The position numbers and the translations under genes are program-made. Of a stretch of 64,000 bases of DNA, positions 51,889-62,747 are shown piece after piece (the stretch's first letter is position 1; each line of letters begins with the position of its first letter). The stretch is from Paenibacillus mesophilus (lineage in GTDB: Bacteria > Bacillota > Bacilli > Paenibacillales > NBRC-103111). The notes below the pieces were generated by a model, which was not told the origin of the DNA, did not search any database, and saw nothing but the letters and a program-made list of their open reading frames with translations. The DNA is taken from positions 124,001 to 188,000 of the forward strand of contig NZ_VCRA01000002.1 in the NCBI RefSeq assembly GCF_005938385.1, given 5' to 3'.

Positions 51889-51968
51889 AAGCACCTTCTT
51901 AGTCCAGATTAACGCCGACATGGAGAGTGAGGCCCAAGTCCAGGCGTTTCGGGAGAAAAAAGGTGCTT
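51889..51968 (-). promoter_or_regulatory. comM leader with inverted repeats covering the SD
   Basis: AAGCACCTT (51889-51897) and AAGGTGCTT (51960-51968) are 9-bp perfect arms; nested within are AACGCC (51911-51916) and GGCGTT (51943-51948). On the comM mRNA the arm nearest the gene, AAGGTGC, is itself the SD, so the fold would hide it. The plus-strand reading also ends in T-rich CCTTATTTTTT, but no plus-strand gene precedes it. Confidence 0.55.
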
Positions 51969-52095
51969 CCTTATTTTTTCCATGCTATGTATTTCTACAA
52001 GATAGGCCGAAATCCTCCTTGAATCTTGCGGATCATAATTAAAATGGTTCCGGGTGGGGATAATGGAAAAGAGAGAGAAGCGAGGTGATTGCGAT

Positions 52096-52356
52096 ATGCA
52101 GGAAAAACCGTATTATTGTCCGGAGTGCCGTTCGAATCGGACCAAATTCCGGGTGCTTTCCACAACGTACCGATCATTCATGAAAGATGCGATTACGGGA
52201 ATGGTGCAAAATTTGACGGAGCCGATTACGATCGAAGAGACCGAGCCGACCATCGGCTGCCTCGTCTGCGGCTTTACCGGCAACGAGATGCGCTTCATCA
52301 AGCAGGCGGAACGCGAACCGCGGGTGATGACGCCGACGACGCCGGCATACCGGTAA
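52096..52356 (+). CDS. Small zinc-ribbon protein, hypothetical
   Basis: 86 residues from ATG 52096, with GAGGTGA seven bases upstream. Two cysteine pairs, CPECRSN near residue 8 and CLVCGFTGNEM near 53, are spaced as in a split zinc ribbon. A proline-rich tail (RVMTPTTPAYR) ends it. I do not recognise the family. It is a single gene between comM, which diverges from it, and a 99-bp repeat element starting 17 bases after its stop. Confidence 0.7.
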   Translation: MQEKPYYCPECRSNRTKFRVLSTTYRSFMKDAITGMVQNLTEPITIEETEPTIGCLVCGFTGNEMRFIKQAEREPRVMTPTTPAYR

Positions 52357-52373
52357 TAGGGCCGTAACGCTTA

Positions 52374-52472
52374 GGAATTAAAGGGTATTACCGCCCTGAC
52401 TGACGGCCGGGGCTTTGTGGACAGGTATGTCCCGATCGTCAGAGAGCAGCTGCGTTATTCCGTTAAAGTTCC
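52374..52472 (-). repeat. 99-bp inverted-repeat (MITE-like) element, copy 2
   Basis: This is the same element as 26342-26440, reversed: GGAATTAAAGGGTATTA at the left and TTATTCCGTTAAAGTTCC at the right, with the conserved interior CCGCCCTGACTGACG and CCGGGGCTTTGTGG. Length is identical, and about four fifths of the bases agree. Confidence 0.8.
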
Positions 52473-52485
52473 TTGCTCTTGTGCG

Positions 52486-52520
52486 ATAGCGCAAGCTTTC
52501 ACGCCGAAAGCCTGCGCTAT
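52486..52520. other. Strong hairpin upstream of sucC
   Basis: ATAGCGCAAGCTTTC (52486-52500), loop ACGCC, GAAAGCCTGCGCTAT (52506-52520); 14 of 15 pair. The tail TTCCACGTTT is not a clean T tract. It may end transcripts entering from the repeat, or mark another small element. Confidence 0.6.
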
Positions 52521-52592
52521 TTCCACGTTTATCCACCCGTCTATCTCAATGGCCGGAAAGATGTCTTAATGACGTCCAAAACAAAAATGATG

Positions 52593-52642
52593 TATAATGT
52601 TCACAAAAATTTCAGGAAACCGTCGAAAAAACGTGTTACAAT
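52593..52642 (+). promoter_or_regulatory. Two candidate promoters of sucCD
   Basis: TATAAT at 52593-52598 with a poor -35 (TGACGT-like), and an extended -10 TGTTACAAT at 52634-52642. Either would give a leader of about 110-160 bases. Confidence 0.5.
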
Positions 52643-52696
52643 AAGTAAGGCATTTTTGGGTCAACCGCGGGCGGTTTAGTACGTTCGGTGGGGAGC

Positions 52697-52716
52697 GGGG
52701 CATCATGCCCTTTTTT
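52697..52716 (+). promoter_or_regulatory. Terminator-like hairpin in the sucC leader
   Basis: GGGGC-ATCAT-GCCC followed by TTTTTT, 42 bases before sucC, preceded by a second small hairpin AACCG-CGGG-CGGTT (52663-52676). The stem is short. It may act as an attenuator. Confidence 0.4.
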
Positions 52717-52758
52717 GTATACACATCACCCAAGACAGTTTGATAGGAGGATTCGAGA

Positions 52759-53919
52759 ATGAATATCCATGAGTATCAAGGGAAAGAGGTCCTGAGACAA
52801 TATGGTGTAGCGGTTCCTCAGGGCAAAGTGGCGTTTTCCGTCGACGAAGCGGTCGAAGCGGCCAAATCGCTCGGTACGCCGGTAGTCGTCGTCAAGGCGC
52901 AAATCCATGCAGGCGGACGCGGCAAAGCAGGCGGCGTCAAAGTTGCCAAAAACCTCGACGAAGTTCGTACATACGCCGAGCAAATTCTTGGCAAAGTGCT
53001 TGTTACGCATCAAACCGGTCCGGAAGGCAAAGAAGTGAAGCGCCTCCTGATCGAGCAAGGCTGCGACATCAAGAAAGAGTATTACGTAGGCGTCGTCGTC
53101 GACCGGGGTACCGGCCGTGTCGTCATGATGGCTTCGGAAGAAGGCGGTACGGAAATCGAAGAAGTGGCTGCCCACACGCCGGAGAAAATTTTCAAGGAAG
53201 TGATCGATCCCGCTATCGGTCTGCAGCCGTTCCAGGCTCGCAAGCTCGCTTATTCGATCAACATTCCGACCGCGCTTGTAAACAAAGCCGTACAGTTCAT
53301 GACGGCTCTTTATACCGCGTTTGTGGACAAGGACTGCTCCATCGCCGAGATCAATCCGCTCGTCGTAACCGGAGACGGCAATGTTATGGCGCTGGACGCC
53401 AAATTGAACTTCGATTCGAACGCGCTGTACCGCCACAAAGACATTTTGGAGCTGCGCGACCTGGACGAAGAAGACGAGAAGGAAATTCAAGCTTCCAAGT
53501 TCGACCTGAGCTACATCGCGCTTGACGGCAACATCGGCTGTCTCGTCAACGGCGCCGGCCTTGCCATGTCGACGATGGACATTATCAAATATTACGGCGG
53601 CGAGCCTGCCAACTTCCTCGACGTAGGCGGCGGCGCGACGGCCGAGAAAGTAACCGAAGCGTTCAAAATCATTTTGTCCGATCCGAAAGTAAAAGGAATT
53701 TTCGTCAACATTTTCGGCGGCATCATGAAATGCGACGTTATTGCGGACGGCGTCATCGAAGCGGCCAAGCAAGTAGGCTTGGATCGTCCGCTTGTCGTGC
53801 GCCTGGAAGGTACGAACGTAGATCTGGGCAAGAAAAAGCTCAATGAATCCGGACTCAACATCGTCGCGGCCGATTCGATGGCGGACGGCGCTCAAAAAAT
53901 CGTTTCGCTGGTGAAGTAA
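52759..53919 (+). CDS. sucC: Succinyl-CoA synthetase beta subunit (ADP-forming)
   Basis: 386 residues. With SucD it makes ATP from succinyl-CoA in the TCA cycle. It begins [20 protein letters not shown]; the ATP-grasp region contains [18 protein letters not shown], the metal site AEINPLVV, and the C-terminal [18 protein letters not shown] and [21 protein letters not shown] precedes ATG 52759. sucD follows after 22 bases. Confidence 0.97.
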   Translation: MNIHEYQGKEVLRQYGVAVPQGKVAFSVDEAVEAAKSLGTPVVVVKAQIHAGGRGKAGGVKVAKNLDEVRTYAEQILGKVLVTHQTGPEGKEVKRLLIEQGCDIKKEYYVGVVVDRGTGRVVMMASEEGGTEIEEVAAHTPEKIFKEVIDPAIGLQPFQARKLAYSINIPTALVNKAVQFMTALYTAFVDKDCSIAEINPLVVTGDGNVMALDAKLNFDSNALYRHKDILELRDLDEEDEKEIQASKFDLSYIALDGNIGCLVNGAGLAMSTMDIIKYYGGEPANFLDVGGGATAEKVTEAFKIILSDPKVKGIFVNIFGGIMKCDVIADGVIEAAKQVGLDRPLVVRLEGTNVDLGKKKLNESGLNIVAADSMADGAQKIVSLVK

Positions 53920-53941
53920 TTCGAGAGGAGATGAACGTTCG

Positions 53942-54874
53942 ATGAGCATTTTGATCGATAAAAATACGAAAATCATTACACAAGGCATCACCGGTTCGCA
54001 AGGGACTTTCCATACGAAAGGCGGCCTTGAATACGGCTCCCAATTCGTAGGCGGCGTAACGCCGGGCAAAGGCGGTACGGAAGTCGAATTTTCTCTGGAA
54101 AACGGATCTACCGTGAAGCTGCCGGTATACAATACCGTTATCGAAGCGAAGAAAGCTACCGGTGCAACCGTTTCGCTCATTTTCGTTCCTCCGGCTTTTG
54201 CCGCGGATTCGATTCTTGAAGCGGTCGATGCCGAGATGGATCTGGCAATCTGTATTACCGAAGGCATTCCGGTGCTGGACATGGTTCGCGTCAGCCGTTA
54301 CATGGAAGGCAAGAAAACTCGTTTGATCGGACCGAACTGTCCGGGTGTCATCACTCCGGGACAATGCAAAATCGGCATCATGCCGGGATACATCCACCTG
54401 CCGGGTCATGTCGGCGTCGTATCGCGCAGCGGAACGCTTACTTATGAAGCGGTTCATCAGCTGACTACGCGCGGCATCGGCCAATCGACGGCCGTAGGGA
54501 TCGGCGGAGACCCTGTAAAAGGCTCCGAGTTCATCGACATCCTGAAGCTGTTCAACGAAGATCCGAACACGTATGCCGTCATCATGATCGGCGAAATCGG
54601 CGGAACCGCGGAAGAGGAAGCGGCCGAGTGGATTAAAGCGAACATGACGAAGCCGGTCGTAGGCTTCATCGGCGGCCAAACGGCGCCTCCGGGAAAACGC
54701 ATGGGACATGCCGGCGCGATCATCTCGGGCGGCAAAGGAACGGCGGCGGAGAAAGTGGCGACGCTCGAAGCTTGCGGCGTAAAAGTAGCTCCGACTCCTT
54801 CCGAGATGGGCTCTACGCTCGTCAGCGTGCTTGAAGAAAAAGGCTTGCTCGAGAAGTGCATCGTGAAAAAATAA
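53942..54874 (+). CDS. sucD: Succinyl-CoA synthetase alpha subunit
   Basis: 310 residues, slightly longer than the common 290-300. CoA-binding domain: [20 protein letters not shown] and [11 protein letters not shown]. The phosphorylated histidine is about residue 256 in [29 protein letters not shown] is conserved. AGAGGAGATG precedes ATG 53942. A strong terminator closes the sucCD operon. Confidence 0.97.
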   Translation: MSILIDKNTKIITQGITGSQGTFHTKGGLEYGSQFVGGVTPGKGGTEVEFSLENGSTVKLPVYNTVIEAKKATGATVSLIFVPPAFAADSILEAVDAEMDLAICITEGIPVLDMVRVSRYMEGKKTRLIGPNCPGVITPGQCKIGIMPGYIHLPGHVGVVSRSGTLTYEAVHQLTTRGIGQSTAVGIGGDPVKGSEFIDILKLFNEDPNTYAVIMIGEIGGTAEEEAAEWIKANMTKPVVGFIGGQTAPPGKRMGHAGAIISGGKGTAAEKVATLEACGVKVAPTPSEMGSTLVSVLEEKGLLEKCIVKK

Positions 54875-54916
54875 ATGTTGTCAAGAGCGATAGCGAATCG
54901 CTCGAAGAAGGTAAGC

Positions 54917-54960
54917 AACCTTCCGCATCCCTCCAAGGGGTACGGGAGGTTTTTCTTTTT
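54917..54960 (+). terminator. Terminator after sucCD
   Basis: AACCTTCCGCATCCC pairs with GGGGTACGGGAGGTT over TCCAA, followed by TTTTCTTTTT. Confidence 0.92.
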
Positions 54961-54991
54961 TGGACCGGGTCTGGGGGGCTTTTCGGGGGCT

Positions 54992-55043
54992 CCCCCAAAA
55001 GTACTCGGAATAAGCTGCGAAGGGTTTACTTCACTTTTGGGGG
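54992..55043. repeat. Hairpin repeat, copy D, in the dprA leader
   Basis: CCCCCAAAAGT ... ACTTTTGGGGG arms are perfect; the loop has ACTCGGAATAAGCTGCGAAG. It ends ten bases before the dprA SD. A GGGGGCTCCCCC palindrome joins its left arm, as at 41357-41368. Confidence 0.88.
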
Positions 55044-55067
55044 AAATTTTTCTAAGGGGTGCTTTAC

Positions 55068-56165
55068 TTGATAAACGACCGTACTGTATTATTTGGATTG
55101 CACGAGTTGGAAGGCGTAGGGTGGAGAACGATCGACCGGCTGGCGTCTGGAGTGTCCGGAGCCTACTCGTGTTTGCTCGATGCGGAGCCCGCCGATTTGG
55201 TCGCGTTCGGCCTGAAGCCGAGTGCGGCGGAGCATATTTGCAGCAAGCTCACTGTACCGTTTATAGAAGGACGGTTGGAAGCTTACGAACGTTCCCGCGT
55301 CTCCGTCATGACCGCGCTTGATTCGGATTACCCTCCGCTGCTGAGGGAAATCGCACAGCCTCCTTGGATCCTTTACTTCCGCGGGGATATGCGGGTGCTG
55401 GAGCGGCCTTCGATCGCAATGGTTGGGACGCGTTCGCCCACCGCATACGGCAAAAAGATGGCGTTCGAGCTCGGTCGCGATTTGTCCGCTTACGGAGCGT
55501 GCGTCGTCAGCGGATTGGCCAGAGGCATCGACGCGAGCGCTCATCGCGGTGCATTGACGGAAGCGGGCAGCACCGCGGCCGTGCTCGGATGCGGACCGGA
55601 TACCGTGTATCCGCTTGAAAACGCTTCCCTTTATGCGGAGATCGAAGAGAAAGGGGTTTTATTGACGGAATATCCGCTGGGAACACAAATTAAGCCCGGG
55701 CTGTTTCCGCAGCGCAACCGTATCATATCGGGATTGAGCTTAGGCACTGTCGTCGTGGAGGCGGCGGACAGAAGCGGGTCGCTCATTACGGCCGACCAGG
55801 CGCTGGAGCAATCCAGAGACGTATTCGCCGTCCCGGGGCCGGTTACGTCTCCCAAAAGCTCGGGAACGCTCGAGCTGATCCGGCAGGGCGCGAAAATGGT
55901 CGCGAGCGCCGAACATATATTGGAAGAGTACGGCAGGCTCGTCCCGTTAGGCGGGAGAAGGCGGGAAAACGCGGTCGGGGCCGATTATGCGGCTACCGAG
56001 GACGAGCGAAAACTGCTCGGATTGTTGTCGGCCGCACCGGTCACCTTCGATGAGCTGTTGACGCTTACCGGGTTTGAATTTGGACATTTGCATTCAGTTC
56101 TGTTAAATTTAATTTTGAAAAAAAAGATTGCACCGTTATCCGGTTCATCTTATATGACGTTATGA
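55068..56165 (+). CDS. dprA: DNA-processing protein DprA
   Basis: 365 residues. DprA loads RecA on incoming single-stranded DNA in transformation. An N-terminal SAM-like region is followed by the Rossmann domain: [58 protein letters not shown], and [18 protein letters not shown] winged-helix domain ends it (about 305-365). TTG 55068 is eight bases from AAGGGG; GTG 55059 overlaps the SD. The SD sits just after a hairpin repeat. Confidence 0.94.
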   Translation: MINDRTVLFGLHELEGVGWRTIDRLASGVSGAYSCLLDAEPADLVAFGLKPSAAEHICSKLTVPFIEGRLEAYERSRVSVMTALDSDYPPLLREIAQPPWILYFRGDMRVLERPSIAMVGTRSPTAYGKKMAFELGRDLSAYGACVVSGLARGIDASAHRGALTEAGSTAAVLGCGPDTVYPLENASLYAEIEEKGVLLTEYPLGTQIKPGLFPQRNRIISGLSLGTVVVEAADRSGSLITADQALEQSRDVFAVPGPVTSPKSSGTLELIRQGAKMVASAEHILEEYGRLVPLGGRRRENAVGADYAATEDERKLLGLLSAAPVTFDELLTLTGFEFGHLHSVLLNLILKKKIAPLSGSSYMTL

Positions 56166-56235
56166 CGCCTGTCACAACGGGCGTAAACATACGCATACTA
56201 TTGAAGTGGAATATCGAGGGGAGGACGGCGAGCCT

Positions 56236-58338
56236 ATGGCGGATTCACTGGTCATTGTGGAGTCACCCGCAAAAGCGAAAACGATCGGCAAATATTTGGG
56301 CAGCAAATTTATCGTCAAGGCGTCCATGGGACATATCCGGGACCTTCCGAAAAGCCAGATCGGAGTGGAAGTCGAAAATAAATTCGAGCCGAAATATATA
56401 ACGATCCGGGGTAAAGGATCGGTATTGAAAGAACTGAAAGACGCGAGCCGCAAAGTGAAAAACATATATCTCGCGGCTGACCCCGATCGCGAAGGGGAGG
56501 CGATCGCCTGGCATTTGGCGCATTACCTCGAGCTGAGCGAGACGGAGCCTTGCCGCGTCGTATTTAACGAAATAACGAAGCAGGCCGTAAAAGACGCGTT
56601 CAAGCAGCCGAGGCCGATCGATATGGATTTGGTCAACGCCCAGCAGGCGCGCCGCATATTGGATCGTCTTGTCGGCTACAAAATCAGCCCTCTGCTGTGG
56701 AAGAAGGTCAAGAAAGGGTTATCCGCCGGCCGTGTGCAGTCCGTCGCCGTGAAGCTCATTATTGATCGCGAGAACGAGATCAAAGCGTTCGTCCCGGAAG
56801 AATATTGGTCCATTACGGCGAAGCTGGCCGTGAACGGCACGGAGTTCGAAGCGAAGTTTTACGGCGTGGACGGGGAGAAGAAGGAGCTTCACCGCGAAGC
56901 GGACGTACAGGACATTTTGAGCCGGATCGGCAAATCGGCTTTTGTCGTCGGCGAAGTGAAGGAGAAGGAACGGCAGCGCAATCCGGCGGCTCCGTTCATC
57001 ACAAGCTCCATGCAGCAGGAGGCGGCGCGCAAGCTGAACTTCCGTGCGGCCAAGACGATGCAGGTGGCGCAGCAGCTGTACGAGGGCATCGATCTCGGTA
57101 AGGAAGGGACCGTAGGGTTGATTACGTATATGCGTACCGACTCGACCCGGATTTCCCCGGTTGCCCAAGAAGAAGCGAAAGCCTATATCGAATCCGCATA
57201 CGGCCCGGAGTATTATCCGGAAACGCCGCGTGTTTATTTAAAGAAAAACGCGAACGCTCAGGACGCCCATGAAGGCATACGGCCGACAGCGGTAACCAAA
57301 ACCCCCGAGGAGCTCAAGTCTTTCCTGAGCAGAGATCAGTACCGGCTGTATAAGCTCGTTTGGGAGCGTTTCGTGGCGAGTCAGATGGCTTCGGCCGTCC
57401 TTGATACGATGACGGTGGACATTTCTGCCGCGGATACGATTTTCCGGGCAGTCGGCTCGAAGGTGAAGTTTCCCGGCTTCATGAAAATTTACGTGGAAGG
57501 CAATGACGACGGCACGACGGAAGACGATAAATATTTGCCCGTCCTCAAGCAGGGCGACGAGCTGAACAATAGAGGGATCGATCCGAAGCAGCATTTTACG
57601 CAGCCGCCTCCGAGATATTCCGAAGCCCGTCTCGTCCGCGTGCTGGAGGAAATGGGGATCGGCAGGCCGAGCACGTACGCGCCGACGCTGGAAACGATCC
57701 AGAAGCGCGGCTATGTGGCCATGGAAGAGAAAAAATTCGTGCCGACCGAGCTGGGCGATCTCGTTATCCAGCTGATGGCCGAGTTTTTTCCGGAAATTTT
57801 GAACGTGGAATTTACGGCCCATATGGAGGAAGAGCTCGACTTCGTCGAAGAGGGCAAAGTCGACTGGGTACGTGTTCTCGACGAATTTTACACGACGTTC
57901 GAGAAACGTCTGGAAGTTGCCGAAGAGGAAATGAAGGAAATCGAAATTCAAGACGAAGTGACCGACGTGCTCTGCGAGAAATGTGGCAGGAACATGGTTA
58001 TCAAAATGGGTCGTTTCGGCAAATTTCTGGCTTGCTCGGGTTTCCCGGACTGCCGGAACGCCAAACCCATCGTTAAGGAAATCGGCGTTACTTGCCCGAA
58101 ATGCAAAGAGGGCAGCGTAGTCGAGCGGCGAAGCAAAAAAGGGCGCATTTTTTACGGCTGCGACAAATATCCGGACTGCGACTTCGTCTCCTGGGATAAG
58201 CCGGCCGACAAGCCGTGCCCGAACTGCAGCTCGATGCTCGTGGAGAAAAACACGAAAGCCGGCTCCTTCCTGCAATGCGTGGAATGCAGTTATAAAGAAG
58301 AAAATCAGCAGGCGGATGCCGAGGGCGACGCCGATTGA
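56236..58338 (+). CDS. topA: DNA topoisomerase I
   Basis: 700 residues. It relaxes negative supercoils. The Toprim domain opens [20 protein letters not shown] and has [15 protein letters not shown]. The catalytic Tyr is near residue 298 in [27 protein letters not shown] is conserved. Three C-terminal zinc ribbons are visible: [16 protein letters not shown] and CPNCSSML, each with a second cysteine pair. ATG 56236 has AGGGGAGG at 11 bases and gives the family start. It lies 70 bases after dprA. Confidence 0.96.
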   Translation: MADSLVIVESPAKAKTIGKYLGSKFIVKASMGHIRDLPKSQIGVEVENKFEPKYITIRGKGSVLKELKDASRKVKNIYLAADPDREGEAIAWHLAHYLELSETEPCRVVFNEITKQAVKDAFKQPRPIDMDLVNAQQARRILDRLVGYKISPLLWKKVKKGLSAGRVQSVAVKLIIDRENEIKAFVPEEYWSITAKLAVNGTEFEAKFYGVDGEKKELHREADVQDILSRIGKSAFVVGEVKEKERQRNPAAPFITSSMQQEAARKLNFRAAKTMQVAQQLYEGIDLGKEGTVGLITYMRTDSTRISPVAQEEAKAYIESAYGPEYYPETPRVYLKKNANAQDAHEGIRPTAVTKTPEELKSFLSRDQYRLYKLVWERFVASQMASAVLDTMTVDISAADTIFRAVGSKVKFPGFMKIYVEGNDDGTTEDDKYLPVLKQGDELNNRGIDPKQHFTQPPPRYSEARLVRVLEEMGIGRPSTYAPTLETIQKRGYVAMEEKKFVPTELGDLVIQLMAEFFPEILNVEFTAHMEEELDFVEEGKVDWVRVLDEFYTTFEKRLEVAEEEMKEIEIQDEVTDVLCEKCGRNMVIKMGRFGKFLACSGFPDCRNAKPIVKEIGVTCPKCKEGSVVERRSKKGRIFYGCDKYPDCDFVSWDKPADKPCPNCSSMLVEKNTKAGSFLQCVECSYKEENQQADAEGDAD

Positions 58339-58413
58339 TCCGTACCGCAAGGCCGCGTATGCACCGGCTGCAACCAAAGCGGGGATACGAACAAAAGCGG
58401 GAGGCTTAGTACA

Positions 58414-59742
58414 TTGACATATGCAAGTAAAGTAACCGTCATCGGCGCGGGACTGGCCGGAAGCGAAGCGGCATGGCAAATCGCGAACCAGGGTGTGCCG
58501 GTCGTACTATACGAGATGCGGCCGGTAAGCAAGACGCCCGCTCATATTACGGATAAATTCGCCGAGCTCGTATGCAGCAATTCGCTGCGCGCGAACGGTC
58601 TGACGAACGCCGTAGGGGTGCTGAAGGAAGAGATGCGGCTGATGAATTCGCTCATTATGCGCTGCGCCGACAAGCATGCCGTTCCGGCGGGAGGGGCTTT
58701 GGCCGTCGACCGCGACGGCTTCTCCGGCGAGGTGACTTCGACGCTGCGCAATCATCCGCTCATCGAGGTGCGGAATGAGGAGCTGACCGAACTGCCTGGA
58801 GGGATTACGGTGGTCGCTACGGGACCGCTTACGTCTCCAGCGCTGTCCGATCTGTTGAAACAATTGACGGGCGAAGAATATTTGTACTTCTACGATGCCG
58901 CAGCACCGATCGTCGAGAAAGATTCGATCGATATGAGCAAGGTGTACTTGGCATCCCGATACGACAAGGGAGAAGCGGCCTATTTGAACTGCCCGATGAC
59001 GGAGGAAGAGTACAACGCTTTTCTCGAAGCGCTCATCGGCGCGGAAACGGCTCCTGTCAAAGAGTTCGAGAAGGAAATCTATTTCGAAGGGTGCATGCCG
59101 GTCGAAGTAATGGCGGGGCGCGGCAGGCAGACGCTGCTGTTCGGACCGATGAAGCCGGTAGGACTGGTCAATCCCCACACCGGCAAGCTGCCGTACGCAG
59201 TCGTTCAGCTTCGTCAGGACAATGCAGCCGGAACGTTGTTCAATCTCGTCGGATTCCAGACGCATCTGAAATGGGGGGAGCAGAAGCGGGTATTCTCGCT
59301 CATTCCGGGGCTTGAGAACGCCGAGTTTGTCCGTTACGGCGTCATGCACCGCAACACGTTCATCAGTTCCCCCAAACTGCTGAATCCGACGTATCAATTC
59401 AAGCAGCGCGACAATTTGTTTTTCGCCGGACAGATGACGGGTGTGGAAGGGTATGTAGAGTCGGCGGCATCGGGACTGATCGCGGGGCTCAATGCGGGCC
59501 GGATGGCCAAAGGCGAAGCTTGCCTAGTCCTGCCGCAAGAGACTACGCTCGGATGTATGGCGCATTACATAACATCCGCCGATCCGAAGCATTTTCAGCC
59601 GATGAACGCCAATTTCGGACTGCTTCCTCCGCTTGAGCAAAAAATACGCGACAAAAAACGGAAAAATGAGCTTCTTGCCGAGCGCGCTCTTGAAACAATT
59701 CAGAATTTTTCATATAATGTACACAATTTCACTTGTAACTAG
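58414..59742 (+). CDS. trmFO: Methylenetetrahydrofolate--tRNA (uracil-5-)-methyltransferase TrmFO
   Basis: 442 residues. TrmFO makes T54 in tRNA with folate and FAD. The FAD-binding motif [18 protein letters not shown] is at the start; [20 protein letters not shown] and [19 protein letters not shown] are diagnostic. TTG 58414 has GCGGGAGG at nine bases. In Bacillus, xerC (codV) stands between trmFO and hslV; here it is missing, and a terminator and 184 bases separate the two. Confidence 0.95.
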   Translation: MTYASKVTVIGAGLAGSEAAWQIANQGVPVVLYEMRPVSKTPAHITDKFAELVCSNSLRANGLTNAVGVLKEEMRLMNSLIMRCADKHAVPAGGALAVDRDGFSGEVTSTLRNHPLIEVRNEELTELPGGITVVATGPLTSPALSDLLKQLTGEEYLYFYDAAAPIVEKDSIDMSKVYLASRYDKGEAAYLNCPMTEEEYNAFLEALIGAETAPVKEFEKEIYFEGCMPVEVMAGRGRQTLLFGPMKPVGLVNPHTGKLPYAVVQLRQDNAAGTLFNLVGFQTHLKWGEQKRVFSLIPGLENAEFVRYGVMHRNTFISSPKLLNPTYQFKQRDNLFFAGQMTGVEGYVESAASGLIAGLNAGRMAKGEACLVLPQETTLGCMAHYITSADPKHFQPMNANFGLLPPLEQKIRDKKRKNELLAERALETIQNFSYNVHNFTCN

Positions 59743-59829
59743 AAGTTGCCTTATGATACGATGAACATGTTTTTCGGATAACTGGAACTTTGCGAAACAA
59801 AGCTTCACAACCAATTTACCGAATATACG

Positions 59830-59871
59830 AAACAGCAGCAGAACGAAACGTTTGGTGCTGTTTCTTGTTTG
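59830..59871 (+). terminator. Terminator after trmFO
   Basis: AAACAGCA...TGCTGTTT with an 18-base loop, followed by CTTGTTTG. Confidence 0.65.
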
Positions 59872-59926
59872 TCCGTTTATAAACATCATATGGAAATCGT
59901 AGCTGGAGAGGGAGGGGGATACCGAC

Positions 59927-60466
59927 GTGAGCGAGTTTCACGCAACAACGATATTCGCCATACGCCATGAGGGCAAAGGGGCGATTGCCGGCGACGGCCA
60001 GGTGACGTTCGGCAACAGTATGGTGATGAAATCCCATGCCAAAAAGGTGCGCCGGCTGTACAGGGGCAAAGTGGTGGCGGGATTCGCCGGCTCCGTCGCA
60101 GACGCGGTAACGTTATTCGAGAAATACGAAGCGAAGCTGGAGGAGCATCAAGGGAACCTGCTTCGTGCGGCTGTGGAATTGGCCAAAGATTGGCGGTCGG
60201 ACCGGGTATTGCGCCGGCTGGAGGCGATGATGATCGTCATGGACGCGCAGAGCCTGCTGCTCATCTCCGGCAATGGCGAAATCATCGAGCCGGACGACGG
60301 CATACTCGCCATCGGTTCGGGCGGGAGCTTCGCGCTGGCGGCCGGCCGGGCATTGAAGCGGTTCGCACCGCAGCTAGCCGCAAGCGATATAGCGAGAGCG
60401 TCGCTGGAAACGGCAGCCGACATATGCGTATTCACGAACCGGAACATTATTGTCGAAGAGATATAA
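59927..60466 (+). CDS. hslV: ATP-dependent protease peptidase subunit HslV (ClpQ/CodW)
   Basis: 179 residues. It is the peptidase ring of HslUV. Unlike E. coli HslV, whose mature N-terminus is Thr, this protein begins [20 protein letters not shown]; removal of Met would expose Ser, as in B. subtilis CodW, which is known to be an N-terminal serine protease. [17 protein letters not shown] and [16 protein letters not shown] are conserved. The GTG start follows GGAGGGGG. hslU starts 26 bases later. Confidence 0.94.
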   Translation: MSEFHATTIFAIRHEGKGAIAGDGQVTFGNSMVMKSHAKKVRRLYRGKVVAGFAGSVADAVTLFEKYEAKLEEHQGNLLRAAVELAKDWRSDRVLRRLEAMMIVMDAQSLLLISGNGEIIEPDDGILAIGSGGSFALAAGRALKRFAPQLAASDIARASLETAADICVFTNRNIIVEEI

Positions 60467-60492
60467 TCGGATAGGCACCGGGAGGGAATTCC

Positions 60493-61887
60493 ATGAACAA
60501 TCGCGCTCTGACGCCTAGGCAAATCGTGGCGGAGCTGGATAAATACATCGTCGGACAAAAGCAGGCGAAAAAATCGGTCGCGATCGCCTTGCGCAATCGG
60601 TACCGCCGCAGTCAGCTTGACGACTCGATGCGGGACGAAATCGTGCCCAAGAACATATTGATGATCGGACCTACCGGAGTAGGCAAGACGGAAATCGCAA
60701 GACGGCTTGCGAAGCTCGTCAACGCTCCGTTCGTCAAAGTCGAGGCGACCAAGTTTACCGAAGTCGGTTATGTCGGCCGAGACGTCGAGTCGATGGTGCG
60801 CGACCTGATCGAAACGTCTATCCGCATGGTGAAGTCGGAGAAGACGGATAAGCTGAAAGACAAAGCGGAGCAAATGGCCAACGACCGGATCGTCGCGCTG
60901 CTCGTCCCGTCCGCTACTTCGAACAAGTCGCAGCGGAATCCGCTGGAGATGCTGTTCAGCGGTGCGAACCAGGCGAGCGGAGACAAGGAAGAAACCGACC
61001 AGGGCGTCATTCAGCGCAGGGCGGAGATGAAGCAGAAACTGCTTAAGGGCGAGCTGGAGGATCAGGTGATCGAGATCGAGGTGGAGGATGCGGCACCTTC
61101 CATGCTCGATATGTTCGCAGGCCAAGGGAACGAGCAGATGGGCATGAACATGCAGGAGATGTTCGGGAACTTGATGCCGAAGCGGACGAAGAAGCGCAAG
61201 CTGTCTGTCAAGGAAGCGAGACTCGTGCTCGTACAAGAGGAAGCGCAGAAGCTGCTCGATATGGACGAAGTTGTGCAGGAATCGATCCGGCGAGCGGAGC
61301 AATCCGGCATCATCTTCATCGATGAAATCGATAAAATCGCCAGCGCGGGCCGGGGCGGAGGCCCAGATGTGTCCCGCGAGGGCGTTCAGCGGGATATATT
61401 GCCCATCGTGGAAGGCTCGACGATTATGACGAAGTACGGCCCGGTCAAAACGGATTACGTGCTGTTCATCGCGGCCGGAGCGTTCCATATCGCCAAGCCG
61501 TCCGATTTGATTCCGGAGCTGCAGGGGCGGTTTCCGATCCGCGTGGAGCTGACCAATCTGACGCAGGAAGATTTCGTTCTTATTTTGACCGAACCGCAAA
61601 ATGCGCTGACCAAGCAATATACCGCATTACTCGAGACAGAAGGCATCCGCGTCGAGTTTTCGGAAGGCGCCATCTCCGAGCTCGCGAAAATTGCCGCTGA
61701 AGTAAACCAGAATACCGACAATATCGGCGCCAGAAGACTGCATACGATTTTGGAGAAGCTGCTTGAGGATTTGTCTTTCGAAGCGCCTGACCTTTCATTG
61801 GACCACATTTTGATCACGCCCGAATATGTGCGCGAGAAAGTGGCCGGCATCGCGCAAAACCGCGACTTGAGCCAATATATTTTGTAG
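60493..61887 (+). CDS. hslU: HslU (ClpY/CodX) AAA+ unfoldase
   Basis: 464 residues. HslU unfolds substrates for HslV. It begins with [18 protein letters not shown]; Walker A is [17 protein letters not shown] near 57-64, followed by the pore motif GYVGRD; the I domain spans about 110-240; Walker B is [12 protein letters not shown]; sensor and arginine finger in [12 protein letters not shown]. The C-terminal tail NRDLSQYIL inserts into HslV pockets. GGGAGGG precedes ATG. Confidence 0.96.
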   Translation: MNNRALTPRQIVAELDKYIVGQKQAKKSVAIALRNRYRRSQLDDSMRDEIVPKNILMIGPTGVGKTEIARRLAKLVNAPFVKVEATKFTEVGYVGRDVESMVRDLIETSIRMVKSEKTDKLKDKAEQMANDRIVALLVPSATSNKSQRNPLEMLFSGANQASGDKEETDQGVIQRRAEMKQKLLKGELEDQVIEIEVEDAAPSMLDMFAGQGNEQMGMNMQEMFGNLMPKRTKKRKLSVKEARLVLVQEEAQKLLDMDEVVQESIRRAEQSGIIFIDEIDKIASAGRGGGPDVSREGVQRDILPIVEGSTIMTKYGPVKTDYVLFIAAGAFHIAKPSDLIPELQGRFPIRVELTNLTQEDFVLILTEPQNALTKQYTALLETEGIRVEFSEGAISELAKIAAEVNQNTDNIGARRLHTILEKLLEDLSFEAPDLSLDHILITPEYVREKVAGIAQNRDLSQYIL

Positions 61888-61951
61888 GCTCCGCTCGAGA
61901 CATAAAACGTCCTATTGGCAAGTTCTTTTCAATACCCGGGAGGCTTGAATC

Positions 61952-62728
61952 ATGACTTTACTGAGCAAGACAAGAAGCTTGAACCGCTTGCTGCAAAGAG
62001 CGGCCGGCAACGCCGTGAGCTTCATGGAAATGTCCGAGGTGCTGCGCGATCTGATCGCTGCGAATATTTTCGTCGTCAGCCGCAAAGGGAAAATTTTGGG
62101 GTATGCGACGGGAGAGCTGCTGTCCGAGCCTTTGCACGAGATGATCGTTGAAAATCGCCGGTTGCCCGAAGACTACAACAACATCTTGAAAAAAATCGAA
62201 GAAACATCGTCGAACGGCGATCAGGACAGCCCTTACTATATGTTTACGGAAAAAATACATTCGTTTTTCGCCGAGACGCATGTAACGATTATTCCGATTC
62301 TCGGGGGCGGCGACCGTCTGGGGACGGTTGTGCTGACGCGCAGCGGAGATGCTTTCATCGACGACGATTTGATTATGGCGGAATATGGCACGACGATTAT
62401 CGGCATGGAGATTTTGCGGGAGCATGCGGAAGAAATCGAGCTGGACGCGCGAAGCAAAGCCGTCGTGCAGGTTGCGGTCAATTCGCTGTCGTACAGCGAG
62501 ATGGAAGCGGTCGACCATATTATCGAAGAATTGAAAGAGAAAGAAGGACTGCTTGTTGCGAGCAAAATAGCGGACCGGGTAGGCATTACCCGCTCGGTTA
62601 TCGTCAACGCGCTCCGCAAACTGGAAAGCGCCGGCGTCATCGAGACGAGATCGCTCGGAATGAAAGGGACTTATATCAAAATATTGAACGATCAGCTCAT
62701 GCAGAGCGTGGCGAACGCCAGAGCCTGA
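61952..62728 (+). CDS. codY: GTP-sensing pleiotropic repressor CodY
   Basis: 258 residues. CodY responds to GTP and branched-chain amino acids and represses amino-acid, competence and motility genes in rich conditions. The GAF domain covers about 1-155 ([24 protein letters not shown]); the winged helix is about 190-245 ([38 protein letters not shown]). The N-terminus [13 protein letters not shown] is typical. GGGAGGC precedes ATG. It is followed directly by a terminator and then the fla/che operon, as in Bacillus. Confidence 0.97.
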   Translation: MTLLSKTRSLNRLLQRAAGNAVSFMEMSEVLRDLIAANIFVVSRKGKILGYATGELLSEPLHEMIVENRRLPEDYNNILKKIEETSSNGDQDSPYYMFTEKIHSFFAETHVTIIPILGGGDRLGTVVLTRSGDAFIDDDLIMAEYGTTIIGMEILREHAEEIELDARSKAVVQVAVNSLSYSEMEAVDHIIEELKEKEGLLVASKIADRVGITRSVIVNALRKLESAGVIETRSLGMKGTYIKILNDQLMQSVANARA

Positions 62729-62747
62729 ATGACTTTCGTAACGGTTG

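Noticed and set aside
52473..52679. 68-codon frame upstream of sucC
   Set aside because: It crosses a strong hairpin and two promoter boxes and has no SD.
52726..54282. 518-codon open frame antisense to sucC-sucD
   Set aside because: Shadow of two highly conserved genes; composition is unlike a real protein.
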